A stretch of 64,000 bases of DNA from Streptomyces sp. ERV7 (GCF_001653515.1 NZ_LYOY01000040.1:868001-932000); one strand, 5' to 3'; positions 26,191-35,249 are shown, counted from the stretch's first letter. The notes: a model not told the origin generated them from the sequence alone. Numbers and translations are program-made.

Positions 26191-27114
26191 ATGACGAATC
26201 CCGTTTCAGAGGCCCTGGTCACCCTGGGGCGCGGCTATGTGCGCCGCGCTCCCGGCTCGCTCGCCAAGGCCGCGCTCGCCGCGCACTACCTCAATCCCCG
26301 GCTCAGGGATCACCCGCGGCGACGGGTCGTCGACACCGGCTTCGGGGCCCGGTTCGCCGTCGACACCCGGGACTTGATCCAGCGGTACCTCTACCTGTTC
26401 GGGGTGTGGGAGCCGCACATGACGGGCTGGCTCCGTCGCCGGCTGCGGCCGGGGGACGGCTTCGTCGACGTCGGGGCGAACATCGGCTACTTCAGCGTGC
26501 TCGCCTCTCGGCTGGTCGGGGAAACGGGACGCGTGGTGGCGGTCGAGGCCTCCCCGCTGTTCCATCAGCGGCTTCTGCGACAGGCCGAGTTGAACCGGTG
26601 CACCAATATCCGGGCGGCCAACGCCGCCGTCTCGGACAGCCGCAAGACGCTGAAGTTCGTCCTCGCCAGCCCGTACAACCTGGGTGCGAACAGCATCGTT
26701 CCGTACGAGGGCGCCGCCGAGTCGGTGTTCGAGATGGAGGCCGTTCCGCTGCCGGACCTGCTCGATCCGGCGGAGACCGCTTCGGCGCGAGTGATCAAGA
26801 TCGATGTGGAGGGCGCGGAGGGAGGAGTCGTCCGGGGCATGGCTCCCCTGCTCGACAAGCTCCGTCCCGACGCCGAGATCACCGTCGAGGTGACCCCTGA
26901 GCGCATGGCGCAACTCGGCGACTCCGCCGACGAACTGCTGGAGACGATGCGGAGCCACGGCTTCAACATCTACCGGCTCACCAACGAGTACGCACCGGAG
27001 AGCTATCCGAGGGCTCTGCGGGGCGCGCCCGCGGTGCCGGTTCGCTGGCGGGGGCCGGTCGTGGGCGAGAGCGATCTGATCTTCTCCCGGGTGGACGCGG
27101 AAACGCTTCCCTGA
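26191..27114 (+). CDS. FkbM-family SAM-dependent methyltransferase
   Basis: A 307-residue class I methyltransferase of the FkbM type. Motif I is FVDVGANIGYFSVLASRL, then VVAVEASPLFHQRL, the FkbM block VIKIDVEGAEGGVVRGM and ITVEVTPERM. ATG at 26191 with GGAGAGG upstream. FkbM enzymes O-methylate sugars or polyketides; no biosynthetic genes adjoin it, so the substrate is unknown. Confidence 0.85.
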   Translation: MTNPVSEALVTLGRGYVRRAPGSLAKAALAAHYLNPRLRDHPRRRVVDTGFGARFAVDTRDLIQRYLYLFGVWEPHMTGWLRRRLRPGDGFVDVGANIGYFSVLASRLVGETGRVVAVEASPLFHQRLLRQAELNRCTNIRAANAAVSDSRKTLKFVLASPYNLGANSIVPYEGAAESVFEMEAVPLPDLLDPAETASARVIKIDVEGAEGGVVRGMAPLLDKLRPDAEITVEVTPERMAQLGDSADELLETMRSHGFNIYRLTNEYAPESYPRALRGAPAVPVRWRGPVVGESDLIFSRVDAETLP

Positions 27115-27159
27115 CGGAGAATCCCCGCCGTTTCCTGGAGAACGACGGGGATTCGAGAC

Positions 27160-27921
27160 TCAACCGTCGGCCGGATACCGCCACGTGAACTGCGCGAGCG
27201 CTCGTGCCCTCGCTTCCACGACGGCCATGCGCGCGTCGCGCTCGTCGGTGTCGGTGTGGGTCGCCTGGCCGGTCGCCTGGCCGGGCCACTTGCGGTAGAG
27301 CAGGCCGACTTCGGGGGAGAACCAGCCGCGGCTGGTGGCGTTCAGGGCGAGCAGCAGCCCCGTGTCCTCGGACGCCGGCAGGGCCATCCAGCCGCCGAGC
27401 GCGACGAGCAGGTCACGGCGGACGCACAGCGTCGCCGGGTGGACCTGCGCGCGGAAACCATTCGCCTTCCAGTACGCGAGGACCTCGCCGCGCTCCACCG
27501 GGCCGGGCTCGGGGTCGCCGGGGAAGCCGACGTGGGAGCCGTCGGGCATCAGGTCCAGGACGCGCGAGGTCGCCCAGCCGATGCCGGGGTCGGCCTCCAG
27601 GGCGGCGAGGTCGCGGGCGAGCGCACCCGGCGGCAACTGGTCGTCCGCGTCGAGGATCTTGACGTACTCGCCGTCCGCGTGGGCGAGGGCGATCGTGCGG
27701 GCGACCCCCGGGCCGCCGGGGCGCCCCTGCCGGAAGGTCACCCGCTCGTCGTCGAGGGGAACGTGCGGGGCGACGTCGTCGCTCTTGCCGTCCTGCTGGA
27801 TCACCCAGTGCCACTCCCAGCCCTCGGGCAGTTCCTGCTCGCGGATCGACTTGTACGCGTCGGGGAGGAAGTGGGCCGAGGGGCCGTGGACAGCGGTGAT
27901 GATGACGATGCGCCGACGCAC
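27160..27921 (-). CDS. Family 2 glycosyltransferase
   Basis: A 253-residue GT-A fold enzyme: IVIITAVHGPSAHFLPDAYK, VARTIALAHADGEYVKILDA with the DAD metal/nucleotide motif, and an acceptor-side segment FSPEVGLLYRKWPGQ. Cytoplasmic, without membrane anchor. GTG start 4 bases after the GntR regulator's stop, so both are one transcript. Sugar and acceptor are unknown. Confidence 0.82.
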   Translation of the reverse strand: MRRRIVIITAVHGPSAHFLPDAYKSIREQELPEGWEWHWVIQQDGKSDDVAPHVPLDDERVTFRQGRPGGPGVARTIALAHADGEYVKILDADDQLPPGALARDLAALEADPGIGWATSRVLDLMPDGSHVGFPGDPEPGPVERGEVLAYWKANGFRAQVHPATLCVRRDLLVALGGWMALPASEDTGLLLALNATSRGWFSPEVGLLYRKWPGQATGQATHTDTDERDARMAVVEARARALAQFTWRYPADG

Positions 27922-27925
27922 GGCG

Positions 27926-28714
27926 TCACCACCTTTCCAGGGGAGTGGTGAAGAGCAGTTCCGTGCGGTCGCCGGGCAGCGTCACGTCCGAGACGTCCAC
28001 CACCCGGTCGTCGATGTCGATGGACTTCTTCCGGAGGATCAGGACCGACGTCCCCGGCGGCAGCTCCAGTTCCTCGGCCTCCTCGGGCGTCGGCGGCCGC
28101 GCCGTGACCCGCTCCTCGACGCGGTCGACCTCGATCCCGACCGTGTGGAGCTGGTTCTGCGTACCGCCCGGCCACGGCTCCTTCGTCTCGTCCAGGAGGT
28201 CGGGGTTCTCCTCGATCAGGGAGCGCGGGATGTAAGAGGTGACCAGGCTGAAGGGGGCGCTCTCGGCGGCGTACCGCGTCCGGTAGCTGCGCTCCAGAAG
28301 AGCGGTTCCCTCCGGAACGCCGAAGGCCTCCGCGAGATCCTTCTCGGCCTTGATCTCCCGATAGGCCGCGAAGAAGACGAGGTCGTTCACCTTCAGGCCG
28401 GTGTCGTGCTCGGTCGCACCCGTCTGCAGCCGCTCGTCCATAGATTCGCGCGCGCGGTCCTTCTCCCATTGGTGCCGGGCGTTGTCGCGCAGCGCCGAAG
28501 TACGCGGGCGGCGGACGAAGTTGCCCCGGCCGTGCTGCTTCTCGATCAGCCCCTCGTCCCGCAGGAGCCGGAGTGCGTCGCGGATCGTCGGCACGCTCCG
28601 CTTGTACGTCTCCGCGAGCTTCGTCTCCGGAGGCAGACGGTCTCCAGGCCTCAGTTCACCTGTGCGGATGGACTGCCGAAGCTCGTCCGCGATCCGCTCG
28701 TACGCCACTGCCAT
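27926..28714 (-). CDS. GntR/HutC-family regulator with UTRA domain
   Basis: A 262-residue regulator: N-terminal winged HTH (YERIADELRQSIRTGELRPG, LAETYKRSVPTIRDALRLLR, HGRGNFV) and a C-terminal UTRA ligand domain (GTALLERSYRTRYAAESAPF, TYIPRSLIEENPDLLDE, RKKSIDIDDRVVDVSDVTLP). It is upstream of and nearly fused to the glycosyltransferase gene. Three copies of a 14-base motif occupy its promoter region, suggesting autoregulation. Confidence 0.9.
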   Translation of the reverse strand: MAVAYERIADELRQSIRTGELRPGDRLPPETKLAETYKRSVPTIRDALRLLRDEGLIEKQHGRGNFVRRPRTSALRDNARHQWEKDRARESMDERLQTGATEHDTGLKVNDLVFFAAYREIKAEKDLAEAFGVPEGTALLERSYRTRYAAESAPFSLVTSYIPRSLIEENPDLLDETKEPWPGGTQNQLHTVGIEVDRVEERVTARPPTPEEAEELELPPGTSVLILRKKSIDIDDRVVDVSDVTLPGDRTELLFTTPLERW

Positions 28715-28755
28715 GGGTGCTCACCGTCCTGTGGTTCGACAGTGATCAGCCTACG

Positions 28756-28845
28756 ACTCCTAAAGAGGTCTTGACGAGTCGAGAGGGGTACGTCATAGTC
28801 GGGTAACTCATAAAGAGGAGTTGAGGAGATGACCTCTTGATGAGT
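28756..28845. promoter_or_regulatory. Three copies of a GntR-type operator motif
   Basis: The motif ACTC(C/A)T(A/C)AAGAGG(T/A) occurs at 28756-28769 (+), 28806-28819 (+) and 28832-28845 (-), between the GntR gene and the divergent short gene at 28866. A TTGACG that could act as a -35 lies just after the first copy. Confidence 0.6.
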
Positions 28846-28865
28846 ATGCACCGCCCGGAGCCTCC

Positions 28866-29084
28866 GTGACGGGACCTTCCGCCGGGAACGTCGTGGCGCT
28901 CCAGGTCTCGGGCGGCGGGGTGCGGCGGGCCGAGGCGTACGACCTGGAGCTCGTGGCCCGTGACGCTCGCGACGACTCTCGGCTCGTACGCGCCCGTTCG
29001 GATGGGGTTCCAGGCGCTCGTGCGTCTGCACGGCCCTCGGCGCTTCCGTGTCTGAACACAGCGATCCCGAAGGAGGAACAGTGA
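28866..29084 (+). CDS. Small hypothetical protein, coupled to the next gene
   Basis: A 72-residue protein starting at GTG 28866 after CGGAG. The first half has typical high-GC codon use; the Ala/Arg-rich second half less so. Its stop overlaps the next GTG start as GTGA, and the next gene's AAGGAGG lies within its last codons, which supports translation. No known domain. It is divergent from the GntR gene with the three operator motifs between them. Confidence 0.5.
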   Translation: MTGPSAGNVVALQVSGGGVRRAEAYDLELVARDARDDSRLVRARSDGVPGARASARPSALPCLNTAIPKEEQ

Positions 29085-29521
29085 CGTTCGAACCCGTGAA
29101 TCCCGCGGCCGTGAACGACTCGGCCGACCCCGCCGACGCGTATGAAAACGCACCGGAGATCGCCCGCGAAATCGGATGGGTCGCCGACCGGGCCGCCGCC
29201 GGCCACCCCGTCGACCCGGCGGTGGGCCGGGAGTTCTGGCTCCGCGAGGCCGCGCTCCTGGACCGTATCGCTCTCCAGGAGACAGCCGCTTACGCGCCGG
29301 AGTCCGCCGTATTCGCGATCCGGACCGCGCAGGAGGCCGCCCGTCGGCTGATCGCGTTCGACTCGGTGCACTCGGGCCTCAGTTGCCGGGGCGCGGAGCT
29401 GGCCACCGACGCGGATCGTCGCGACTACGTCCGCGAGCAGTACCGCCGGTGGAGCCTTTCGCGGCCGCACCGAGCCTGCGGCGAGCGGGCCGCGCCCGAG
29501 TGCGATACGCATGGTCATTAA
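29081..29521 (+). CDS. Hypothetical protein
   Basis: A 146-residue acidic, Ala-rich soluble protein with an exact AAGGAGG ribosome site 5 bases before the GTG at 29081. Segments EIAREIGWVADRAAAGH, REFWLREAALLDRIALQ and DYVREQYRRWSLS suggest an all-helical fold. It resembles small proteins often found with GntR-type regulators in Streptomyces, but I cannot assign a function. Confidence 0.65.
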   Translation: MTFEPVNPAAVNDSADPADAYENAPEIAREIGWVADRAAAGHPVDPAVGREFWLREAALLDRIALQETAAYAPESAVFAIRTAQEAARRLIAFDSVHSGLSCRGAELATDADRRDYVREQYRRWSLSRPHRACGERAAPECDTHGH

Positions 29522-29729
29522 GCGCGGCGCGGCTATTTCCTCAAAGCGGGCCAATTACCTGCCCCGCGGCATTGTTTATGTTCTTGCCGGGGCATGGAAG
29601 CGCCCGATCGCTGACGACGGGGGATGCGTCAGCGATCGGGCTGTCGCCAACACTAACAACGCTGCTGGCACGGCGGGAATGGACTGCTCGGCCGAATCGA
29701 CGACTTGTGATCGGGATCACACCGCGTGG

Positions 29730-32700
29730 TTACTGGTCGCAAGGAGGCGCATACGAGAGTCGAGGTAGATTCTCATGCCATTTTTCCGGCGTGAGGACAC
29801 CCCGAGTGGTCGAGCAAATACGCCTGATGGCCTCATCGGCGTCCAAGTTCCACAGCCGGACCGTATCGCTGCCGCTCGACACCCCGAGCAGATGACTGTT
29901 GGGGCTGAAGGACAGGAAATTTCCCGTCTTGGCGTTGGGGCTCATCGACTGACCGATGGGAGCGGCCTCGGCCGGGTGGCCCACGTTCCAGAGCCGGACC
30001 GCGTTGTCGTTGCCGCCGCTTGCCAGGGTGCGGCCGTCCTGCCGGAACGTCAGCGACACGACCGCTTCGGTGTGGCCGGTGAGGGGCGGGCCCGACCGGA
30101 CCGCCTTGAGCGGGTCGGCGATGTTCCAGAGCCGGACCGTGTCGTCGTCGCTGCCGCTGGCCAGCGTACGGCCGTCCGGACTGTAGGAGAGGGCGTTGAC
30201 GGGGCCGAGGTGCCCTGTCAGGGGCGCGCCGAGCTGGGGGACGCGGCGCGGGTCGGCCACGTTCCACAGCCTGATGGTGCCGTCCGCGCTGCCGCTGGCG
30301 AGAGTGCGGCCGTCCGGGCTGAAGACCAGGGAGTTGACGTAACCCTTGTGGCCGGAGAGCGGCGTGCCGAGCGGGCGGGGCCGGGACGGGTCGCCGACGT
30401 TCCACAGCTGCACCGTGCGGTCGTCGTAGGCCGTCGCCAGAGTGCGCCCGTCCGGGCTGAACGCCAGCGCGTCGGGGCCGGAGAACCGGGTGCGCAGGGC
30501 GACGGGCGACCCGTAGGGGCGGGGCCGAGTCGGGTCGGTGACGTTCCACAGCCGCACCGCGCGGTTTCTCATCAGCACCGCGAGTGTGCGGCCGTCGGGG
30601 GAGAACGCCAGCGAACGCACATCACCGTCCCCCGGCGTGAACGGCTCGCTCAGCGACACGGGACGGTTGGGAGCCGCCACGTTCCACAGCCGCACCCGGT
30701 GATCGCGCGCGGCCGTGGCGAGCACCCGTCCGTCCGGGCGGAACGCCCCGATGCGGCCGATCATGTCCGACGTCGGGATGGACCACAGCCGGACCTTGCT
30801 GTCGCCGCTCCCGGTGGCGAGGGTCCGGCCGTCGGGGCTGAAGCCCAGGGCGTACATCTCGCCGCTGCTCCCCGCGAGCGGCTCGCCGACCTGCGACGGG
30901 TAGGCCGGATCGCTGACGTTCCACAGGCTCGCCGTGCTGTCCGCGCTGGCGGCGCCGAGCTTGCTTCCGTCGGGGCTGAAGGCCACCGACCAGACGGGGC
31001 CGGTGTGGCCGGCGAGCGGGGTGCCGAGCGGAGCCGCGTGACGGGGGTCGGCAACGCTCCAGAGCCGGATGGTGTCGTCCGCGCCGCCGCTGGCGAGGGT
31101 GCGGCCGTCGGGGCTGAAGGCCACGGAGTGCACTGTGCCCGTGTGGCCGGTCAGCCCCGTGCCGAGGAGCACCGGCTCCAGCGGATCCGCTGTGTCCCAC
31201 AGCCTGATCGAGCCGTCGTCGCCACCCGCTGCCAGCGTCCGCCCGTCAGGGCTGAACGCCACGCAACGGGCGGCGGCGGTGTGGCCGGTCAGGGCGCTGA
31301 GGGCTTTCGGCCGGCGCGGGTCGGCCACGTCCCACAGCCGAACGGTGCGGTCTTCGCCGGCGGAGGCCAGGGTGTGTCCGTCCGGCCTGAAGGCGAGGAG
31401 GTAGATCGTGCCGTCGTGGCCGGTCAGAGGAGCACCCAGCGGCTGCGGACGGCTGGGATCGCGTACGTCCCACAGCCTGATCGTGCCGTCGTCCGAAGCG
31501 CTGGCGAGGGTGCTGCCGTCCGGGCTGAAGACCGCGCTGCTCACCCAGCTCGTGTGGCCGGTCAGGGGTGCGCCGAGACGCTTGGGCCGCGCCGGGTCGG
31601 CCACGTCCCACAGCCGAACCGTCCGGTCGTAGCTGGCGGTGGCCAGGATCCGCCCGTTCGGGCTGAACGAGGTGAGGTAGACGGCTCCGGTGTGGCCGAG
31701 GAGCGGAGTGGCCAGCGGGGCGTTCACGATCGAGATCAGCCGGTTCTTCGTGCCCTCGTTGTCCGGCCGCAAGTGGTGGGCGACCAGGGCGAGCTGCGCG
31801 GACAGCGACGGGTCCGTGTGCTGGGCGCGATCGGCCTCGGCGACCACCTGCTCGAACACGGCGTCGTCCCGCTGCTCCCGTGCGACCCACGCCGCACAGA
31901 CAGCGAGGATCGCCAGGACGACCAGAGCCGATATCGCACTGCGGCTGAGCCAGACCGTGCGCTTGCGCAGCCTGGCCGAAGCGGCCAGGAACTCCACGGC
32001 GCTACGGGTCAGGAAGGTGTCGCCGGCGGACTTCGCCCAGGCGTGCGCCTGTTCCAGCCGGGAACCCCGGTAGAGCAGCGAGGTGTCCCGCTCCGAGCTC
32101 TCCCAGGCCCTGCCGTCCTCCTCCAGCCGCTGGCGCAGCAGATGGTCGTTCCTGTCCTCGTCGATCCAGTCGCGCAGCCGGGGCCAGGCGTGGAGCAGCG
32201 CTTCGTGGGTGATCTCCACGGTCTCCGCGTCGAGGGTCACCAACCGGGCGCTCACCAGCGCTTCGAGCGACTCCTCGGTCCTGTTGGGATCCGTCGACTC
32301 CTCCGCCAGCTGGCGCCGCGTCCCCCGTCTACGGGTGGCCTGGGTGTCCTCGCTCAGCTTGACCAGCCTGAGCAGGAGCAGTCGCGCGGCCGTACGCGCC
32401 GCCGGGTCGAGGCTCGACCAGGCACGCTCGGCGGTCGCCGCCACCGCCCCCTGGATTCCGCCCGCCGCGCGGTAGCCGGCCAGCGTCAGCCTTCCGGCCT
32501 TCCGCCGCTGCCAGGTGGCGAGCAGGGCGTGGGAGAGGAGCGGCAGCGCCCCGGCGTCGTGCACCCCTCGGGGGCCGTCGGCGCTCACTTCCCGGACGAT
32601 CAGCTCCGCCAGGCCCGGTTCGAGCTCCATGCCCACGGCCTTGGCCGGGCCGGTCACCGCCTCGCGCAGCTCTGCGGTGGTCAGCGGCCCGAGCACCATG

Positions 32701-33722
32701 TGCCGGTGCTGCAGGGCGTCGGCCAGTTCGGGATACCCGAGGCACCGCTCGTAGAAGTCGGCGCGTATGCCGAGGACGACGAGCATGGGGGCCGGGTCGC
32801 CCGAGTCGGCCGGCGTGCACGCGGCGTGGAGGAGCTGGACGAAGGTACGCCGGCTCGTCTCGTCGGAGCAGAGGGTGAACGTCTCCTCGAACTGGTCCAC
32901 GATGACGACGGGAGAGGCGGCGGCAGAGGTCTCGCGCCGCGCCCATGCCGTGACGGCCTCCCGCACCGCGTGCGCGAACCGCGCGGTACCGGGCTCCGCC
33001 GAAGCGGAGACGACGGGTGCGAGCTCAGGGATCCGGCGGGTCAGCTCCGCGAGCGGGTCGCCTCCCGGCACGAGCTGAAGCACCTGCCTCGCCCGGCTCT
33101 CCTCGTCGCCCGGTCCGCCGTTCCGCAGCGCGGGCACCAACCCGGCGTTCAGCAGGGAGGACTTTCCCGCTCCCGAGGCGCCCACGAGCATGACCAGGCC
33201 GCCCGTCCGCTCCGCCGCGCGGAGCTGGGCGACGAGGGCGTCCCTGCTCCGCTCCCGGCCGAAGAACCACCGGGCGTCCTGCTGACGGTACGAGGCCAGC
33301 CCCCGGTACGGGCACACGCCACCGGGCACGGCCACGGCTTCGACCGGAGGCCGCTCGTCCTCTTCCGGGGGTGCGGCGGGGCGGTCGCCGACCGGGTCGG
33401 CGACCGCGCGCTCCCACAGACGCTGCCACTGCGCCAGGTCGTACAGGCCCTTGGACACGGGCGCGGGCCGCGAGCGCCGCGCCTCGGGAATCAGGACGTG
33501 CAGCACCACGGAGAGGGCGGCGAACTGGGCAGGCACGTTCCGGGCCCGTCGCCAGTCGCTGATCCGCTGGGCGGACACCCGCACGGGCCGCCCTCGTTCG
33601 TCGACGCGCTGAAGCCGGACGACTGCCTCGGCCACGCGCTTGAGGGGAGGGTTGCCGGCCTCCGTGTACAGCAGCGCGAGACGTTCCGCGAAGGCTGTGC
33701 GTGGCCCTGAGTCGGAACTCAA
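29730..33722 (-). CDS. nSTAND NTPase with 14 WD40 repeats
   Basis: A 1,330-residue STAND protein. Residues 1-90: HTH-like head (VSAQRISDWRRARNVPAQF). About 130-560: nSTAND1 NTPase with CPYRGLASYRQQDARWFFGR, Walker A LVGASGAGKSS and Walker B VVIVDQFEE. About 610-635: one hydrophobic helix (SAISALVVLAILAVCAAWVA). The rest: 14 WD40 repeats, each ending in a RLWD/N-type motif, enough for two seven-bladed propellers. I start at TTG 33722, since AAGGAG lies 8 bases upstream; GTG 33731 would overlap that site. Relatives act in signalling, development or antiphage defence. It lies just outside the island. Confidence 0.9.
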   Translation of the reverse strand: MSSDSGPRTAFAERLALLYTEAGNPPLKRVAEAVVRLQRVDERGRPVRVSAQRISDWRRARNVPAQFAALSVVLHVLIPEARRSRPAPVSKGLYDLAQWQRLWERAVADPVGDRPAAPPEEDERPPVEAVAVPGGVCPYRGLASYRQQDARWFFGRERSRDALVAQLRAAERTGGLVMLVGASGAGKSSLLNAGLVPALRNGGPGDEESRARQVLQLVPGGDPLAELTRRIPELAPVVSASAEPGTARFAHAVREAVTAWARRETSAAASPVVIVDQFEETFTLCSDETSRRTFVQLLHAACTPADSGDPAPMLVVLGIRADFYERCLGYPELADALQHRHMVLGPLTTAELREAVTGPAKAVGMELEPGLAELIVREVSADGPRGVHDAGALPLLSHALLATWQRRKAGRLTLAGYRAAGGIQGAVAATAERAWSSLDPAARTAARLLLLRLVKLSEDTQATRRRGTRRQLAEESTDPNRTEESLEALVSARLVTLDAETVEITHEALLHAWPRLRDWIDEDRNDHLLRQRLEEDGRAWESSERDTSLLYRGSRLEQAHAWAKSAGDTFLTRSAVEFLAASARLRKRTVWLSRSAISALVVLAILAVCAAWVAREQRDDAVFEQVVAEADRAQHTDPSLSAQLALVAHHLRPDNEGTKNRLISIVNAPLATPLLGHTGAVYLTSFSPNGRILATASYDRTVRLWDVADPARPKRLGAPLTGHTSWVSSAVFSPDGSTLASASDDGTIRLWDVRDPSRPQPLGAPLTGHDGTIYLLAFRPDGHTLASAGEDRTVRLWDVADPRRPKALSALTGHTAAARCVAFSPDGRTLAAGGDDGSIRLWDTADPLEPVLLGTGLTGHTGTVHSVAFSPDGRTLASGGADDTIRLWSVADPRHAAPLGTPLAGHTGPVWSVAFSPDGSKLGAASADSTASLWNVSDPAYPSQVGEPLAGSSGEMYALGFSPDGRTLATGSGDSKVRLWSIPTSDMIGRIGAFRPDGRVLATAARDHRVRLWNVAAPNRPVSLSEPFTPGDGDVRSLAFSPDGRTLAVLMRNRAVRLWNVTDPTRPRPYGSPVALRTRFSGPDALAFSPDGRTLATAYDDRTVQLWNVGDPSRPRPLGTPLSGHKGYVNSLVFSPDGRTLASGSADGTIRLWNVADPRRVPQLGAPLTGHLGPVNALSYSPDGRTLASGSDDDTVRLWNIADPLKAVRSGPPLTGHTEAVVSLTFRQDGRTLASGGNDNAVRLWNVGHPAEAAPIGQSMSPNAKTGNFLSFSPNSHLLGVSSGSDTVRLWNLDADEAIRRICSTTRGVLTPEKWHENLPRLSYAPPCDQ

Positions 33723-34189
33723 GGTCTCCACTCCTTACTTCCCCCGCGCCTGGACATCCGGACCGGAAAACTCACCCTATACGGCTGACCTGCGGTTAAG
33801 CCGTGAAATCGATGCCAGGGCCTCCTCGGTGGGAGCCGCAGCTGGCAGGATCTCGACGCAGTAGCGCACCGACCGGGCGAAGCCCAGACAGGCCACCGGC
33901 CCGGCGCTCGAAGAGACAGCTCATGATGCCGCATGTTCTCGGTCAGCTTCGATTCGGAGTCACCCGAGACGGCGGCGACGGCCTCGCCGCGTGAGCCTGA
34001 GGGATCCGTGGAGCCAGCCCCCTCCGGGCCGCCGGCGCGTCAACCACGGGTCCGGCATTCCGCGCCACGCCGGCGCGGACGACGCCGACCGTGTGGTTCG
34101 GTACCGGTCCCCACAGGGGAGGGACCGGTGCCGGACCCATGCGGTCAGCCGTGAATGCTTCGGTCGCAGAGGGCACCGACAGCAGACAA

Positions 34190-34230
34190 CGCGGAAGAGG
34201 CCGTTCTCCCGGAGAACGGCCTCTTCCGCG
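34190..34230. terminator. Perfect 20-bp inverted repeat
   Basis: CGCGGAAGAGGCCGTTCTCC (34190-34209) is followed after one base by its exact reverse complement (34211-34230). No T-run follows on either side. It is a very stable hairpin of the kind that ends Streptomyces transcripts in both directions. Confidence 0.6.
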
Positions 34231-34300
34231 TGGGGCGCCCGCGATGATCCGCTCCCCGCCGGCTCCCCGGGCGTTCCGGTCTCCGGACGGCCCGGAAAAA

Positions 34301-34344
34301 CAGATCAGGCCCGGCACTGATTTCTCAGTACCGGACCTGATCTG
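34301..34344 (-). terminator. Terminator of the interrupted tRNA-Pro gene
   Basis: CAGATCAGGCCCGGCACTGA (34301-34320) pairs with TCAGTACCGGACCTGATCTG (34325-34344) with two mismatches and a TTTC loop. It begins 13 bases past the 3' end of the tRNA-Pro fragment in that fragment's orientation. This fits the native terminator of the tRNA gene and identifies the left side as the original chromosomal downstream flank. Confidence 0.6.
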
Positions 34345-34356
34345 GTCCTGCGGCTG

Positions 34357-34398
34357 TCGGGGTGGCGGGATTTGAACCCACGACCTCTTCGTCCCGAA
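34357..34398 (-). other. attL-like site: 3' part of tRNA-Pro(CGG)
   Basis: Read on the minus strand, this is the anticodon loop TTCGGGA (anticodon CGG), the 3' anticodon stem CGAAG, the variable region, the T-arm with GGGTTCAAATCCC, and the acceptor strand CACCCCG plus discriminator. Upstream of the loop the sequence (ACCTCA) cannot pair with CGAAG, and no D-arm or 5' acceptor strand is present. A tRNA 3' segment of this size is the classic duplicated core left by integration of a mobile element. Confidence 0.75.
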
Positions 34399-34445
34399 TG
34401 AGGTTCGGTTGGTGATCTAGCCAGTGGCGATGGCGTTTATGCAGG

Positions 34446-34590
34446 TCAGGCCCATGGTCCCGGTTGGTCTTGCGTGGCCTGGACGGGGTTCGGGGAGCGG
34501 GTCGGCTCCCAGATGGCTCCCAGGGGGCCACCCGATGGTTCGTCCTCGTCGACGTGCGCCCGCATGGTCATTGCGTTCGCGGGCGCCGGC
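34446..34590 (-). pseudogene. Possible integrase C-terminal remnant
   Basis: Directly inside the att-like site a minus-strand frame ends in NAMTMRAHVDEDEPSGG, PLGAIWEP and a short tail. The wording and position resemble C-termini of actinobacterial tyrosine recombinases, which usually end beside their att site. Upstream codons lose any recombinase similarity and no catalytic Arg-His-Arg-Tyr set is visible, so at best it is a fragment. Confidence 0.3.
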
Positions 34591-34807
34591 GGTGATCTGG
34601 GGGAGATGGGCTCTGGCGCACGGTGAGGTCGCCGGCGGCGTGGGTGATCCGGCTGTCTGTTTGATGCAGGCCAGCGGTGTGCGGCGCCCGCCGACATTCG
34701 CCGGGTACCGCACACCACTTGGCTGTTCAGCCTGCCGTCGCTGATACGGCGGGTCTGTCATCCCCTGATTTCCGCCGGCAGGTGCGGCAGTGAGCGTCGA
34801 GTCGACC

Positions 34808-35038
34808 TCAGCGGTTGAGGAACCGAGTAGCCATCATCTGGATGATGATGCCGCCGCCGGCGAATGCGGCTCCCTTGATGATCTGGATCACCAGCGTCCA
34901 GCGGAGGAAGCGGAGTCGGCGACGGGTCTTCTCCCACAGGGGGCTTACGCGTCCCGCGCCGTCGAAGGCGACGTGGAGCTGCTGGCAGGCAGCCTTGATC
35001 TTCCTGGCCAATCGGGCCAGGAGGGTCTTACCATTCAA
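34808..35038 (-). CDS. Small membrane protein
   Basis: A 76-residue protein with a basic N-terminal half (RLARKIKAACQQLH, KTRRRLRFLRW) and one hydrophobic helix (TLVIQIIKGAAFAGGGIII) near the C-terminus. TTG start with AGGAG and a 7-base spacer, a good signal. No known family. Near the island edge it may be an accessory transfer or holin-like protein; that is a guess. Confidence 0.5.
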   Translation of the reverse strand: MNGKTLLARLARKIKAACQQLHVAFDGAGRVSPLWEKTRRRLRFLRWTLVIQIIKGAAFAGGGIIIQMMATRFLNR

Positions 35039-35249
35039 GGTGGAACTCCTAGTTGGTCATCGATCCGACGGGCGTTTCGGCAGGGGAGGTCCCGGTCGTG
35101 GTTTGCAGACCCTTCAGGCCGGGCCTTCCCTGCACTTCTGGAGGTGCGCGGCAGTAGTCGTTGAGAGGGTGACGTAATCCCTCACGCGTTTCACTGGACA
35201 GTGGTTCTCCCTCATTTCTGATTCGAGCGAGAAGTGATTATTCGAAATT

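Larger units (their letters stand above)
33732..34356. other. Intergenic region with two hairpins
   Basis: About 630 bases between the STAND-WD40 gene and the tRNA-derived site. I see no frame with convincing start and coding features. It holds two strong inverted repeats, listed separately. Confidence 0.55.

Noticed and set aside
29775..33710. 1,311-codon open frame antisense to the STAND-WD40 gene
   Set aside because: It mirrors the repeat-rich, high-GC gene on the other strand, has no ribosome site and reads as low-complexity Gly/Arg/Ala/Val.
33943..34317. 124-codon frame left of the att-like site
   Set aside because: It runs through the perfect 20-bp hairpin and has no coding character.
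34357..34440. Complete tRNA-Pro gene
   Set aside because: The sequence upstream of the anticodon loop cannot form the anticodon stem, D-arm or 5' acceptor strand.
34325..34531. 68-codon minus-strand frame across the tRNA-Pro fragment
   Set aside because: It translates the tRNA and terminator sequence itself, so it is not a gene.
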